A stretch of 64,000 nt of DNA from Stenogyne calaminthoides (GCA_037126765.1 JBBCBC010000009.1:26434870-26498869), one strand, 5' to 3'; shown: positions 33,328-46,268, counted from the stretch's first letter. Numbers and translations are program-made. The notes: a model not told the origin generated them from the sequence alone.

Positions 33328-33714
33328 TCTTATTATATTTATGCATATTATTAGTGTCTATTTATAACAATGATAGTTGTATATAGTGGTATATAATAGT
33401 GATATGTCATATGAGAACACTCCTATGAACTAGGTTCACACTATGAACCCTAATTTAATATTATGACTCATTTTAAGAAATGGGTTGACCCGAAATTTTG
33501 CCCCCAATCCATTCACTCCAATTTGTCCCGCTTGCATCGTGTCGCGCTCATTCCACGCGCGCATCGCGCCGCCGCACCACGCTATTCCACACCCTCACGT
33601 CACACAATGAAGATAAGCAATGAAGATGAAGGTGAAGGGAAAAATAACAATATGATTGATTGTGAAGGGAAAAACTTCACATGTATTAAAACTTATTCCA
33701 CACGGTAATGTGTC
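33328..33714. other. intergenic spacer with a GC-rich patch
   Basis: 33525-33605 is GC-rich, with CACGCGCGCATCGCGCCGCC, in otherwise AT-rich DNA. It may be a fragment of a host leader, but no reading frame is supported. Confidence 0.35.
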
Positions 33715-34085
33715 TTCACTAGTGACAATGATATCTTTTTTTGCGTAACAGTAATATTTTTTCTTCATAACAATGATAGTTTATGTGTGTAACAGTGATA
33801 CTTAGTATAACATACAATGTCGGTGATAGTTTGTCTGAATAATAGTAATAATTTTTCTGAGTAACATTGATAGATTTTATGTGTAATGGTGAAAGTTTTT
33901 TTTTTTGCATACCAGTGATAATTTAATAGCATTACAGTGAGAGTTTTTATAATTAGCCGTGATTGTTTTTGTGTGTAACAATGAAACTTACTATAGCATA
34001 CAATGACAATAATAGTTTTTTGAGTAATAATGATAGTTTTTCCTGAGTAACAGTGATAGTTTTTCTGATTAACAATTATGTGTAT
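33715..34085. repeat. degenerate minisatellite, ~25-32-bp unit GTAACAGTGATAGTTTTT
   Basis: About thirteen imperfect copies of a GTAACAGTGATAGTTTTTCTGA-like unit follow each other with indels. The words relate to the CACTGTTATG repeats at 6425, 48196 and 48984. Non-coding. Confidence 0.75.
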
Positions 34086-35457
34086 TGGCGATAAAAAAAA
34101 TTCGGCGAGGCGTTTCCAGTCGCGATTCGAAAAACGAAAATGGGAGATAGTTTTTGGTAGTTTCGAAAGACAAAATGAGAGGGTTTCACAGAGGTAGTTT
34201 TACAGTCGCAGAGGATAATAAAGAGATGCGAGAAAAAAAAAGAACTTAAATGGTATATATCTGATCCATGCATGGATCAAGTTTGACCCGAGTTCATAAC
34301 ATGAATGACATCTATACAAATTTTTGTTATATATAATAGTGATATAAAAAAACATAGTTCGAATTCACATAAATTTTATCTTTTATGAATAATAAGCATA
34401 AATCACGATCCTAATTAACCTTCATGTCAAATCTCACTCTTAAATTATGATTACGAAATTTGTTATATTTTTTTAACTAAATAAAAATTAATATAATTAA
34501 ATATATAATTAATAATTTTTAAATTTCAGATGATTAATTCTGATAATAATAAATCCTTAAAAAAACCGGGCAAATTGTACATTAAAAAGATTAATGCTGT
34601 ACGTAGATGCGTGTCATTATTTAATCAAACAATCAAAACCAGTCAAAAAGAAATGAGGATTGCAAGTTGAATTTTGAGACTGATTTTAATAATCGAGGGT
34701 AAATAGTTGTAACTTGTAAATGTTGTAATAAGTAATACTGGATTTCCCTTTTTCGTTTTTTTTTTTAAAGAAAAGGTAACACTGGATTTCATAACAGTTA
34801 CAATCTCATAATTTGCGAATTATCAATTACTACTACTTATGCAGTCAAAATCTTATGCTAATTTACATAAATTTTTCTCTTTTCTAAATAAAATCCTTAA
34901 TTCCTTAAAATATGGAGAGGTTACATACTTTAGTTAGTAAAATAAACATAATATCCATATTAGAAGCCCAATTTTATAAGGTTAGATTTCCGTGATGACT
35001 CCCGATACGAAAGAAAATTAGCAAGTACTTAGAATTTGAAATTAGTCAGATCGATTCAAAAGGGTCTCGTATTTCTACTTTTATTTTTGGTTTTATTACG
35101 TCGGCAAACGTATTAGGCTATTATGGTTAAAAATTCACGCTAAATAGAAAAAGATATTTAATATTTTTCATTATTCTAAGAATGAAGTTGCATAATTTTC
35201 TTGGTAAGGGAGTGAAGTTGTATGAATGAGTATGACATCACATATTAATTGATATTTCATTTTCTATTTCATAATATGAATGATTGACACAATAAATCAT
35301 CATATTCTGAATTCATGTGTTGAAGATTCAGTAAGGTAAAACACCAATAAAATATGAAAAGTGGAATAGAAAAATTGAACCGAAGTTGTAGTGATAAACT
35401 ATCAGTGTCATGTAGTAGAAATTGTTTGTATTAAATCATATATATATATATATATAT
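34086..35457. other. AT-rich intergenic DNA
   Basis: No gene supported. A (TA)n microsatellite lies at about 35438-35457. Confidence 0.5.
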
Positions 35458-35474
35458 CATGAAAAATACATAAT

Positions 35475-35655
35475 TTTTTTTATCGGACAAAGTTAGTTGT
35501 TAGTAGTTAGTATACACCAAGCACCCAAATACTCCACGAAATCATCAATCCACCTTATAACTCCTATAACTCCAAATTCGTTCTCAAAGGGAATCGAACC
35601 CGAGTCTCCCACTCAAGTGAGGAGCCCAGTGATCAGGTGGGCTAAGCCCCGGTTT
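35475..35655 (-). mobile_element. tRNA-derived SINE, 181 bp, exact 17-bp target duplication
   Basis: On the minus strand the element begins AAACCGGGGCTTAGCCCACC, carries box A-like TAGCCCACCTGATCACTGG and box B GGGTTCGATTCCC, and ends in TTTGTCCGATAAAAAAAA. CATGAAAAATACATAAT is repeated exactly at 35458-35474 and 35656-35672. The internal Pol III promoter, A-rich tail and long duplication establish a SINE mobilised by a LINE-type machinery. It looks young, since the duplication is perfect. Confidence 0.92.
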
Positions 35656-35775
35656 CATGAAAAATACATAATATATTTCATCATGAATAAATTCGTATTT
35701 TTTTTTCTTTTTGAGCGAAAACTTCATATACAAGTTGCACAATTCAATTGTTATGTGCTATTCTTTTAAAAGCTA

Positions 35776-36040
35776 TTCTCTCTGGATGATTATTTATCAT
35801 TTAATAATATTTCACACGAATTAAAAAAAATTATCAAATAATAATAAATATACATAATGTGATTAGTTACCTTTTTATTTATTTACATGGTCATATGCCT
35901 ATTATCATAATGAACAAGTAGCAAGGTTAAAATTGGAATATGATATCTAATTCATCTAGTCTAATGCACAATGAATCAATGGCAAATATTTTGGGCCAAC
36001 CGTTCTTCTTTAAAAAGATAAATAAAATAAGTCGGAGGAG
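35776..36040. mobile_element. MITE, 265 bp, TA-flanked, copy 1 of a pair
   Basis: It begins TTCTCTCTGGATGATTATTT and ends AATAAGTCGGAGGAG, with TA on both sides. The interior shares TTTCACACGAATTAA, TTATTTACATGGTCAT and AACAAGTAG with 54509-54784. Stowaway-like. Confidence 0.75.
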
Positions 36041-36165
36041 TATTAATTGTATCATTAAAAATTAATTGTATCATTAAAAAATATTAATTACTTTTAATTG
36101 TTTCGCTAAAGAAATATTAATTATTAAAATATGATAATTTTACACAAATTGTACATTGTAAAAGA

Positions 36166-36635
36166 TAGGGGCGAGCATTCGGTATGTCGGTTATCGAATC
36201 GAACCGAAAAAATCGACACTAGCTGAAACTAAATTTTTCGGTTCGGTATTAAACCGAAAAATTGAAATATTTTTGGCTTTAAATTGGATCTTTTTTAAAG
36301 CAAAAATCAAGTCCACAAGTCCAAAAATATGCTTAAATTCTCAAATTACATAACATGTCTAGATTATAAACAACAAAAAACAACACAATTTATAATTAAG
36401 AAAGTGCATAAATGAACTAAGGTTTAGAAATTATATATGTATTGTTTTATTCGGGTTTTCGGTATTTTTACCTTAAAAATTGAAACCGAAATCGAATACT
36501 ATAAAACTAAATTCTCAAAAACGAAACCTATACCAAAAAATTTAATTCTCAAAATCGAAATCGATACCGAGCTGAATTTATATTTCGATTCGGTTAGCTC
36601 GATTTTTGGTTATTATCAAATAGTGCTCACCCCTA
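36166..36635. mobile_element. hAT-type MITE, 470 bp, 8-bp target duplication
   Basis: The ends TAGGGGCGAGCATTCGGT and GTGCTCACCCCTA are inverted repeats. The flanks GTAAAAGA and GTAAAATA differ at one base of eight. Subterminal CGGTTCGGT/ACCGAAA words are repeated. Non-coding. Confidence 0.8.
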
Positions 36636-36643
36636 GTAAAATA

Positions 36644-37459
36644 TGTACATGAATTATACTTATACTATATTTTTAAGTCGAGAAAAATCTCATTCTTCTA
36701 GATATAATGACCGTATTCTTCAATTCGAAATGGTAATAAGGTTAGGATAATTATGATGGTTAAAGAGAACAAAAGATGATCAATTGACTATCTTCACCCT
36801 AAATATATAAATTAATTATTACATCATTTTGATTATCTATCTTCCCTTCTATAATCATTTATCCTCAATTATTTCTATTCATAAGTCAACAACCATTTGT
36901 CATTCACCCTATATTGGGGCAATTCACTAAACTTGTAGCCACCATTGGAACAACTTTTCCTTCAACATTTTTCTTAATTAAGAGGACAGAGAGAAAAAAA
37001 TAGTTTTCATTATCATTCTCATTGAAGAATTTTGAATCAAATTCCTATTGTATATACATGTATTTACATAATATAATAGAGTTGAAATAACTCTTCACGA
37101 AAGAGCACATTTTCAATGAAGTTGCAACCCTTCAAGTTCAATTTCACTATTCGGTGAAGTTGCACCTTTTAATGAGTGAAAGTCGCAATCTTTCAGTCAA
37201 GATACTTAAGATAGTGAAAGAGCACATTTCACTATAAATACTCAAGATAGTGTAGAGAATTGAATATTGAGAATTAAACTTTCTCGAGACAAGAAGAAAT
37301 TAGGTTTCTCTAAACACTGAAAAGTCGAGCCTATGTATTAAGTCTTTTATTTTGAGTTTTATATACACACTTGTGATTTCTGCTTCTGAAATTCGTTAAA
37401 GTGCAACTAGCGATTTTCACTGGAATAAGTTTTGTATCCTACAAGGTCCTTGTGAACCA
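36644..37459. other. intergenic DNA
   Basis: No gene supported. At 37098-37230 a short phrase on the theme GTGAAGTTGCACC / GAAAGAGCACATTTCA is repeated. Confidence 0.5.
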
Positions 37460-37740
37460 TTTACACGCACAGGACACAAAACCTCATGATTTTGGTCCCA
37501 ATACTCACCACTTTGGTCCCGTAAGAATTTTTTCATGCGGTTTTGGTCTTTCCATTACGAAATCCGTTAAGTTTAATTGTACTTTTGGTTTCAAACCTTG
37601 TCCTATGAGACCAAAACTGCAATTGATTTTAATGGAAAACGTAACGGTGAGACCAAAACTGCATGAAAAAAGGATTTTGGGATCAAAAGTAGTGGGTGTT
37701 GGGACCAAAATCGTGAGGTACCGTGTCTTGGGGACCAAAC
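37460..37740. mobile_element. foldback MITE with GATTTTGGTCCCAA arms
   Basis: Left arm: ACACAAAACCTCATGATTTT then GGTCCCAA, TTTTTTCATGCGGTTTTGGT. The right arm is the reverse complement (ACCAAAACTGCATGAAAAAA ... GGGACCAAAATCGTGAGGTA). Arms about 110 bp. Target duplications are unclear. It ends about 20 bp before the solo LTR. Confidence 0.7.
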
Positions 37741-39105
37741 ATGAATTTAACTCGAATTAATTGTTAGTGTTAGTGTCCTAGAGACAATTCAATTGTAAGG
37801 ACATAGTACTAAGATAATATTCAATATTGGTTTTAATATTATTATTTATTTAATATTAAATGTATGACATTACACTTATCTGAATATTATGTTTGGTTCT
37901 TTGCATTTATTCTTATTTGTGTTCCCATGAATCATTGTTGTCATTGAGATTGTGAGAACTCAGATGACTTAAGCATGATTCTCAAATAGCCCCGATCAAG
38001 TATCATCAAGAATGAGATATTGATGATGCAATTGAGATTGGTGTGCGATCTGCATCATACTCTTAGAGAGTGTAGTAAGATCTAACTTACTACGAGATAC
38101 TAGGTATCTCATGGTGGATGCACAGATACCTTAGAGGGTATTGGTATACCCATCCGAGAAACCATTTGATGTAATTCCACAATATGTGTCTACGGGTGTC
38201 TCGGTTAGTGGGAGCGATGAAATGCTTCTTTGACTTGAGGTCAATACGCATGACATGTGTGGAGTGATGAACTTTGACCATGACCGACGCTTGCACCCTT
38301 CCATGGGTAGATATGGCTTGGATTGGGTTCATCACGAAGTGCATGTGCGTGGTAGTTGAGCCAAGAATAAGATTCATTCCTCAAAGTGGATTTAGAGAGA
38401 ATACTCATCTTCTCATCATAATTGGATCTAAGTCATCGACTGATGCACGTCAACTTGGACTTTGTGGCCAAGTGTGACATACATGATCAATTAGTGATTA
38501 GAGATAATATGATTAAGTTATTTGAATAGACACTTCATCATGTTCAAGACTTAATCGAGTATTCGTTAATTAAAGGAAGTTATCGTAATAGTAAATGTTT
38601 TTGAGAATGTCTGATTTGTTAACTAGGGTTCAATTAATACCCTTAGTTTGACTAATCGCTCGATATATGAGGGCCTATGGATCACACAACAAGTAATTCC
38701 CTAATCAGATTATAGTTGGTTGATTAAGTATTAAATTAGATTTAATATTTAATTTATGGAAAATTAATAATATATTAATTTGGAATTAATTATTATTACT
38801 GTTTAATTAAATTAGATTTAATTAAATAGGAATCCCAAATAATATATGGAATATTATTGTAGAAAAATATTTGTAGGGAAAAAATATATCTATGGGATTT
38901 GTTTTGCAAGATTAGGAAAGATATTCCTAATAAAGATATCTTAAGATTTAAGTTGGTCCTCCACTATATATATGAGACCCTAGTGATTCATTATTCACTA
39001 CAAGAAAACCTAGTTTTCTCCATAAAATCTCTAGTCAGAATTTTCCTAGCAAATTCATCTCGAGATTCAATGCTGGCAAATCTGTACGGATCTGAGCAAG
39101 GGGAT

Positions 39106-39363
39106 TATGAAGAACAATATGAATCAACAAGAATAATCTTGAATTGATGGAATGAACATTCTGTTTACAAAAAGGGAAACTGCAACTGATCAAATGAAAA
39201 AGATGAATTACAAAGGAATTATCTCAAACAATTTATAATGCCTTTACAAAGATTAGTTGTAATCTTTGAAAGGTATTACTAAAGAGAAAAACAAACTTTC
39301 TAACTAACTAACTAACTTGGAAACTTGACTTAGTCAACTGATTTTAGATGTGTTATCTTTATA
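39106..39363 (-). mobile_element. 3' LTR of the copia element (258 bp)
   Basis: Nearly identical to 46269-46522, beginning TATGAAGAACAATATGAATC and ending TGTTATCTTTATA in plus orientation. A polypurine tract (minus strand, TTTTGAGGGGGA) abuts it at 39364-39376. Confidence 0.93.
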
Positions 39364-39395
39364 TCCCCCTCAAAATGGGAGTGGATATCAAGAAG

Positions 39396-39760
39396 TCACA
39401 TTTTGACTTTGATGATGTTGAATGGAGATGGAGCAAGAGGTTTGGTTAAGGCATCAGCCAAGTTGTCTTCTGTAGGAATTTGAACAACCTTAATGATCCC
39501 TTGTTGGATTTTCTCCCTTGTCTTCTCATGTAGGACAGGGTTATGAGCAATACATAAAAAGTGCCCTGTTGTCTGTGAATAGGTTGACAGGTTGTGAATG
39601 ATCAATCTTCAAAATTTTAAGGATATACAAGATCCATTGCACTTCACAAGTAGTTGTACACATAGCCCTGTATTTAGCCTCTGCAGATGACCTACTCACT
39701 GTGTTCTGTTTCTTTGATTTCCATGAAATGAGTGAATCTCCCAAGTAAATGGCATACCCT
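39396..39760 (-). pseudogene. copia RNase H, broken
   Basis: Minus-strand reading shows SWKSKKQNTVSRSSAEAKYRA and CEVQWI, the typical copia RNase H segment with the SSAEAEY-type motif, then a frame change into a C-terminal EDNLADALTKPL block. RNase H removes template RNA during reverse transcription. The frames at 39541-39744 and 39396-39605 do not join, so the domain is interrupted. Confidence 0.8.
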
Positions 39761-40044
39761 GTTATGCTCTTTCTGGTTTGTTCACATCTGGCCTAATCAG
39801 AGTCTGTAAAAGCCTGTAACTGGAAAGAGTTGTTAGTAGAGTATATAAGGCCTGGACCAATAGTGGTCTTAATGTACCTCAATAACCTGTGGACTTCAGC
39901 AAGATGAGCTTCAGTGGGCTGACTCATATGTTGTGTTAATGTTTGAACTGCATATGAAATATCAGGCCTAGTGATAGTTAAGTAAAGAAGTTTACCAACA
40001 AGCTTCCTGTATTCTGAGAGATCAGGAAGGCATGGAGAGTCTGA

Positions 40045-40735
40045 TTATGTGAAGTGTTGTTTGGGATCCATAGGTGTAGAGCAAGGTTTACAACCAAGGT
40101 ATCCACTATCTGTCAGCAAGTCTAGTGCATATTTCCTCTGGCATAACTGTAGGCCAGTTGGACTATATGCAACTTCAATTCCCATAATGTATTTTAATTT
40201 TCCCAGATCCTTGATGGTGAACTTATTATGCAAAAAAGCCTTGACACTTAAAATGTCATCTAAGCTTGTGCCAGTAAGAATGATATCATCAACATAGCAT
40301 AATAACACAGTAAAGCAAGTACCAGTGGTTTTAGTAAATAAAGAAGTATCAGCTTGAGATTGTATGAAACTTGTTGAAATGAGAGTTTCAAACAACTTAT
40401 TGAACCATTGTTTAGATGTCTGTTTAAGGCCATAAAAACTCATGTTCAGTTTACAGACCATACCATTATCAACACTGTAACCTGGTGGAGGAAGCATATA
40501 AACCTCTTCATGCAAATCACCATGTAAGAAAGCATTGTTTACATCACATTGGTGTATGCACCATTGTTTAGAAATAGCAATGGAAAGAAGGATTCTTACA
40601 GTGATTATCTTGGCAACTGGTGAAAATGTGTCAAAGTAGTCAATTCCCTCCTCTTGTGTGTATCCTTTGGCTACCAACCGAGCTTTGTATCTCTCAATTG
40701 TACCATCAGCCTTGTATTTCACTTTTATACACCCA
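40045..40735 (-). pseudogene. copia reverse transcriptase
   Basis: Minus-strand frame with KARLVAKGYTQEEGIDYFDT, PVAKI, then DVNNAFLHGDLHEEVYMLPP-type, FYGLKQTSKQWF, and the catalytic YVDD in LLCYVDDIILTG (about 40275-40310). The domain is complete to the STPMDP segment and ends in TGA at 40045, where the parent continues. Upstream, WVYKSE-like residues are in another frame. Copia reverse transcriptase makes element cDNA in the cytoplasmic particle. Confidence 0.92.
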
Positions 40736-41321
40736 TTTGCAACCTATACAATGTTTGTCTTTTGGTAATGAAACAATAGACCATGTGTTAGTTCTCTCTA
40801 GAGCATCTAGTTCATTTTTCATGGTTATATTCCAATTTTCATTAGTAGAGGCCTGTTTATGGGTCTTGGGATCCACTATCTGGGAAATAGAAACTGTGAA
40901 AGCTCTATGTAAATCTGATAATCTGTGTGTGGATAGAAAATCTGATATGGGATAATGACATTTATTAGAAGTAATGAGATTAGCAGTACTATGATTAATG
41001 GAAGCATGTAAATTGGTTTTATAGATATCAAGATAAGCAGGAGTATTTGGTTCTAGAAGACCTTCTAAGACCAACATTCTCATCAACAATGGTTGGAATG
41101 TTGTCTACCGAAGGTGGAATGGAACTAGAAAGTTCAACAACTTCATCTTGAAACTTAATATGACCATTGCTATCATAATTCTCAGAAACAATATCAGAAT
41201 TCTCATGGATATCATCAAAATGTTCAACACCATTGTTATCACCACCATTATCAGAAATAACTAAACTATCATGGTCATCAAAGCCAGAAATAAAAGAAGA
41301 AGTCACAGATTCACAAATAAT
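40706..41321 (-). pseudogene. copia pol linker between integrase and reverse transcriptase
   Basis: Variable acidic linker with PPSVDNIPTI and RRSSR blocks, then HYPISDFLSTHRLSD and NEWNITMKNELDALERTNTW-like text that usually precedes reverse transcriptase. A frameshift lies near 41060. The solo LTR at 41322 is inserted at its upstream edge. Confidence 0.75.
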
Positions 41322-43567
41322 TGTTGGGGTTATACGTGAAAGTATGTTTTTACTTTGTATAACCTATGTATTAAACACTTATTTACTGAAATAAATTGTT
41401 TATCACTGTTGCTTTAAATATGATTGACTGTTATATATATTTATTGCAAACCGTTACATTGTAGTTAGCGTGGTGATGTCGCGATTATCATTGTAGTTAA
41501 GTCGTGTTTGGTGATATCCGAACAATCTATTGGTAGAAGATGATGTGTAAGGCTCAGATTGGCTTGTCTTGTATACTGCTTAGTGCGTTTTCACAACTTA
41601 GATAGATGAGAACAATAAACTCTATTGGATGAAGAGTTAGACCTTGATGGTTGTTGATTTCTTAATCTCTGTCTTGATAAGGATTTGTGTGTGACCAAGT
41701 TAGATTTGACTTATAAATGGGAAGAGAATCATTTTGACGATACCTATATCTTGGGCAATAATATTAATTGCACAACAATTCTAAGAGGATAAACTCATTC
41801 AAAAAAGTCTTGCTTGATTGGTCCCTTGGTGGGATGAAGAGTTAAACTTGCAAGTGGAATTAATTTTTGTTGGATAATAAATTTCTTAATCGAGGATAAA
41901 GATATTAATTAATATAAAGCTTTTCGTGGCTTGATTATTAAGTAAATAATCTTAAACACGGAAAATAATAATTGGGAACCATTATAAATGGGAAGAGAAT
42001 GGATAGTGCAATATTAATTATATATGGTTTAATTAATAATAATATTAATTATATTGTGGCTCAATATTAAATTAATCCATTGAGAGTATTGTTAAGCGCT
42101 TGCAAAAGTCTTGGGCTTAAGCGGTTCATTTTGATTGGTCCCCCGGGGTGGGCTAAGCAGACCCTAACGAACTCGAAAAAAATTAAAAAAAAAAGTTCAA
42201 TATTAAATTACATAATGGACAAAAATTAATTTTCATCTTTAATAACAAATGTTCAATATTTAAAATTAGTTTCCATCATCTTTAATAACATAATTGAACA
42301 AATTTCATAATATAAATTTAAAAAATTATATTATTATTTTATATTGGATTAATATTTTTACTTATTTATTCAATTAATTAATTAATGGACTAAATAATTC
42401 TTAAACAAATAAAATATTTAATTTGTAATTGAACCATAATTATTTTTGCCTTATTTAAATTTGGGTTAAAATTAGAAAATAATAAAAAAATAAAAATTAT
42501 ATATATAAATATATAAGTGGTATTAATTAATATTAATGGAGGCCCGATTTTAAGCAACCTCAATTATATTGTGGCTCAATATAATGGAACCGCCAAATTC
42601 CTAATTGGAAGGTCCATCTTAATTCTCCTAAAGGCCACTCGAGTAGCCCAAATTATAGTCCAATAAATAAAAGGTGTTTAAAATAAAATGAATTTATTAT
42701 TGCAATATTTCCTATTATTTTCGAAAATATTAAAGAAAAGAGGGAGAAGGATTTTCTTGAAAAGATTTTATGGAAAGGAGATAATGTATTCTTGGAATAC
42801 AAGATTATCCCATAAATTCAAGAAAACTCCCACTTGACTTCTTTAATAAGAAATTTTCGAAAATCTTGTATAAGAAAGGGAAGAAAAATTTTCTTGATTT
42901 TCTTGGAAAGATTTTATGGAAGATATGTATTTTTGGAATACAAGAATATCTCATAAATTCAAGAAAGATCAAATCTTGAAATTCTTTTCTTAAAATTTTC
43001 GAAAAATTAGGCAAATAAAGGGTGTGAGATTTTTGTGGAAAAATACACATGGAAAGAAGAATATATTGGATATATTCAAGATTTCTTGGAGATCAAGAAA
43101 AAATCTTTCCTAGCCCCAATTATGCATGAAATTTTCAAAACCCCTCTACTTATAAATAGGGGATGAATTTTTCATTCTCAACTAGTGTTCCATGTGTTGG
43201 AAATATTAGAAATCCACAAAGGTGGTGCAGCAATATTTTTTACTTTCCTTATTTTATAAATCGTTCATTGGAAGACCTTCCACCGGGGTTATTGGACGAG
43301 GACTTGGGAATAATTGAGAATGACTTTTGGTGGGTATCCAGATACTCGATCCTGTCTGTCTCAGATCGTCTCTCCAACGGGTACGTTTACGTAAACTCCT
43401 AGAAATTCCGCATGCTAGGATCTTTTACGTGAAATTTTATTTGCATGTTGTTGTTGGTTAATTATTATTTGAATTCACTTAGGTAAATTCATGCTAGTAA
43501 TAATTGTTAATTTAAATTTGTATTTATAAGGTCATCCCGATAGATCCTGACATTTGTTATCCCAACA
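41322..43567 (+). mobile_element. inner solo LTR, 2,246 bp, ATAAT target duplication
   Basis: It begins TGTTGGGGTTATACGTGAAA and ends TTGTTATCCCAACA. ATAAT is exactly duplicated at 41317-41321 and 43568-43572, interrupting the pol gene of the host copia element. Comparison with 57375-59210 in reverse orientation shows the same family: both have a GTAAGGCTCAGATTGGCTTG phrase and similar ends. No internal region is present, so it is a solo LTR. It also includes an internal tandem duplication around 42750-43000. Confidence 0.93.
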
Positions 43568-44870
43568 ATAATATCATCATTCACATTCATATTACTCAAA
43601 CCAGAATGATCATCTGAATGTGGTACATAAGAACATAAGTTTTCAGAAAAAGGATAAACATTCTCATGAAAAACAACATTTTTGGACACCAGAATTTTCC
43701 CAGTTGACAACTCAAACAATCTATAACCTTTCACACCAAAAGGGTAACCAATGAAAACACATTTAGTAGCTCTTGGATCAAACTTTGATCTATGTGCAGT
43801 AAGTGTACTAGCATAACACAAACAACCAAAATTTCTCATGTATGAATAGTCAGGGATTTTGTTATGCAATACTTCAAAAGGAGATTTATTGTTAAGAACA
43901 GAAGAATGAAGTCTATTAATGATGTGAGCAGCAGTTTGAACACAAAAACTCCAAAATTTCAGTGGAAGTTTAGATTGAAAAAGCAAAGATCTTGCAACTT
44001 GCAACAAGTGTTGATGTTTTCTTTCTACCAAACCATTTTGCTTTGTGGTTTCTACACAAGAAGTTTGGTGTAAAATTCCCAATTTATGAAAGAAATCAGT
44101 AAGAATAAATTCAGTGCCATTGTCACTTCTTAAGACTTTGATTTTAACACCAAATTGAGTATTCACCATGTTTGAAAAATTTTTCTAAAGCTGCTTTGAC
44201 ATCACTCTTGGCTCTTAACAAGTAAATCCATGTGCATCTGCTATAATCATCAACCACAGTAAGGAAATATTTCTGACCAGAAACAGATTGTATTGAAAAT
44301 GGTCCCCAAACATCACAATGGACCAATTCAAAAATGCAAGTAGAAGAAGAAATACTAATGGGAAAAGGCAATTTCTTCTGTTTAGCTAAGGGACAAACAT
44401 CACACACTTTATTCATCACAGAACCAGAGTTTACATGTAATTGCTTTATCTGAAAAAGTTTCTTAGAAGAAACATGGCATAGTCTAGTATGCCATAGAGC
44501 AAAATCAACACAATGAGAAGCAGAGTTAGCAAACTTTACAGGTATAGGAACCTTCAAACAGTACAATCCTCCAATTTGTTCAACAGAACCAATCACTCTC
44601 AATGTGTTGTTATCCTGCAAAACACAATGTGAGGAAAGAAAACTCACAGTGCAATTAGAATATCTAGTTAAGTGTGAAATGGACAAAATGTTGAATGAGA
44701 AATCAGGAACATATAGGACATTATACAGAGTCAAAAACTCATTCAAAACAATATTCCCAATAAAAGTGGCAGTGGCCATTGCATTGTTAGGCAACCTTAT
44801 TTTAATGTCAGATGGTTCTGGTTTAGAAGTGAACAAGTCTAAACTATGAACCATGTGATGTGTAGCTCAA
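43568..44870 (-). pseudogene. copia protease end, pre-integrase and integrase, broken
   Basis: Minus-strand reading: after the protease Asp-Thr at about 44872, a stop replaces the next residue of the DTGAT motif, then ATHHMVHSLDLF. The pre-integrase block follows with CDVCPLAKQKKLPF. Integrase has HCDVWGPFSI (first Asp), VVDDYSRCTWIYLL, then a frameshift near 44150 before KVLRSDNGTEFI (second Asp) and NGLVERKHQHLL (Glu). The C-terminal GYPFGVKGYRL block is intact to about 43570, where the solo LTR sits. At least one stop and one frameshift disable it. Confidence 0.9.
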
Positions 44871-46037
44871 GTGTCTAGAATCCAGGAAAACTTATCAGTA
44901 GTTGTGAAACTGAAACATGAGTGTATACCTGAACTACCTGGTTCTGGAGGATTATGAGTATGCCTATGAACAAATGCTCCAGCAGCTGAATGACTGGCCT
45001 CAGGACCCTTCTGTATCTTTGCATAAGCCATGAACTGTTCAAACATATCTTGATTGAACAGTGGGTTGGAAGTCATGCTATCAGCAGGGGTAGACTCAGC
45101 CTTAGCAAACACATTGTTTGCATTAGTCCCATGTCCCTCAAACTTCCTAGGACCCCTAGGACCTTTCCATCCAGGAGGATAGCCAATGAGCTGAAAACAC
45201 CTATCTATGGTGTGACCAGGACCATGACAATGACTGCAAGTAAGAGTCTTTTTCTTGTCCTTATAAAACTTGGCATTTCTTGCCAACATAGCCACAGAGT
45301 CAGACTGTTGACCATTCACAGACTCACACTTGAGAGCTCTCTGAGACTCCTCTTGAAGCAACAATGAGTACACCTTAGACAAAGATAAAGTGGAAGACTA
45401 CAGTAGAACTTGTGACCTGATTGCAGCATAAGAATCATCTAAACCTACCAGAAACTTAACTATTGCATCCCTTTCTTGAGTCTTAGCAAGTTTCTTAGGC
45501 AATTCACAAACACACCCAGCCATAGCCCCACAATCACACTGCAATGCCGGTCTAAAACCCAACCACTCATCCCACAAAGCCTTAAACATATTGTAATATG
45601 ACACTAACGATTGAGAACCTTTAGAGATAGAGCTTAAAGATTTCTCTAATTCGTAAACACGAGTATCATCAGAGGGAGTATACTTGACATGTAACTCTTC
45701 CCAAACCTCTCTGGCAGAAGTGAAGTAGTCCAGAGTTTTCTTGATCTCTGGCTTAATCGAGTTGAGCATTCACATCAGGACAAGGTCGTTAGCCCGAATC
45801 CACGCAGCAGACCACGCGGTCGGCATCTTCAACAGGAATGGGTAAAGACCCATCAATGAGCGGGGCTTTGTTTTTCACGCTCAACGCCCTCTTGACGGCA
45901 TGGCTCCAAGGGATGAAATTCGTTCCGTCGAGAGGCTCCATGACGATGGCAATTGCAGGGTTATCATTCGGGTGAAGCGCCAAAGGTGAGAGAGGATTCT
46001 CAACAGGATTCAACGAAGCGCCGTTGTAAGTCGCCAT
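44867..46037 (-). pseudogene. copia gag with zinc knuckle, broken
   Basis: Gag starts with ATG at 46035-46037 (MATYNGASLNPVENP) and includes GTNFIPWSHAVKRALSVKNK, then after a frameshift near 45810 LNSIKPEIKKTLDYFTSARE and YYNMFKALWDEW (the UBN2 domain). A stop at about 45398 interrupts it. The next segment has the zinc knuckle CSHCHGPGHTIDRC (Cys-x2-Cys-x4-His-x4-Cys) near 45240, followed by FSWILDT leading into protease. Gag packages element RNA. At least two lesions are visible. Confidence 0.9.
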
Positions 46038-46251
46038 TTCCAGATGAAAAATTAAGGCGAAATCATAAAAGAAAACGGTAAAATCGTGATAAACACGAAC
46101 AGAGTGAGCGTAGAACTCGAAGAAAGATGATCGAGAACCGATCAAAGACAGCGGAAGAATGATTCAAAACTGAATCACCAAGAAATCGGATCGAAGAAAT
46201 TCAATCAGAACGATTGAGAAACCTAATGCGTAACAATAAGAATCGAAGATC

Positions 46252-46268
46252 GATTCAAACTGATACCA
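46252..46268 (-). other. primer-binding site of the copia element
   Basis: On the minus strand TGGTATCAG follows the 5' LTR directly. This matches the initiator tRNA-Met type site used by plant copia elements over its first nine bases; later bases differ. Confidence 0.75.

Noticed and set aside
35600..35655. Functional tRNA gene
   Set aside because: Box A and box B are present, but the acceptor stem does not pair, and the A-rich tail and 17-bp target duplication show a SINE.
37401..37760. 119-codon open frame
   Set aside because: It lies across a foldback MITE whose arms encode the same words on both strands, so the frame is a by-product.
38090..38477. Overlapping open frames in the outer LTR
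   Set aside because: They lie in LTR sequence and share no protein domain I can recognise.
42805..43050. 81-codon frame rich in FSK/LEF words
   Set aside because: It falls in a tandem duplication within the solo LTR, with no coding evidence.
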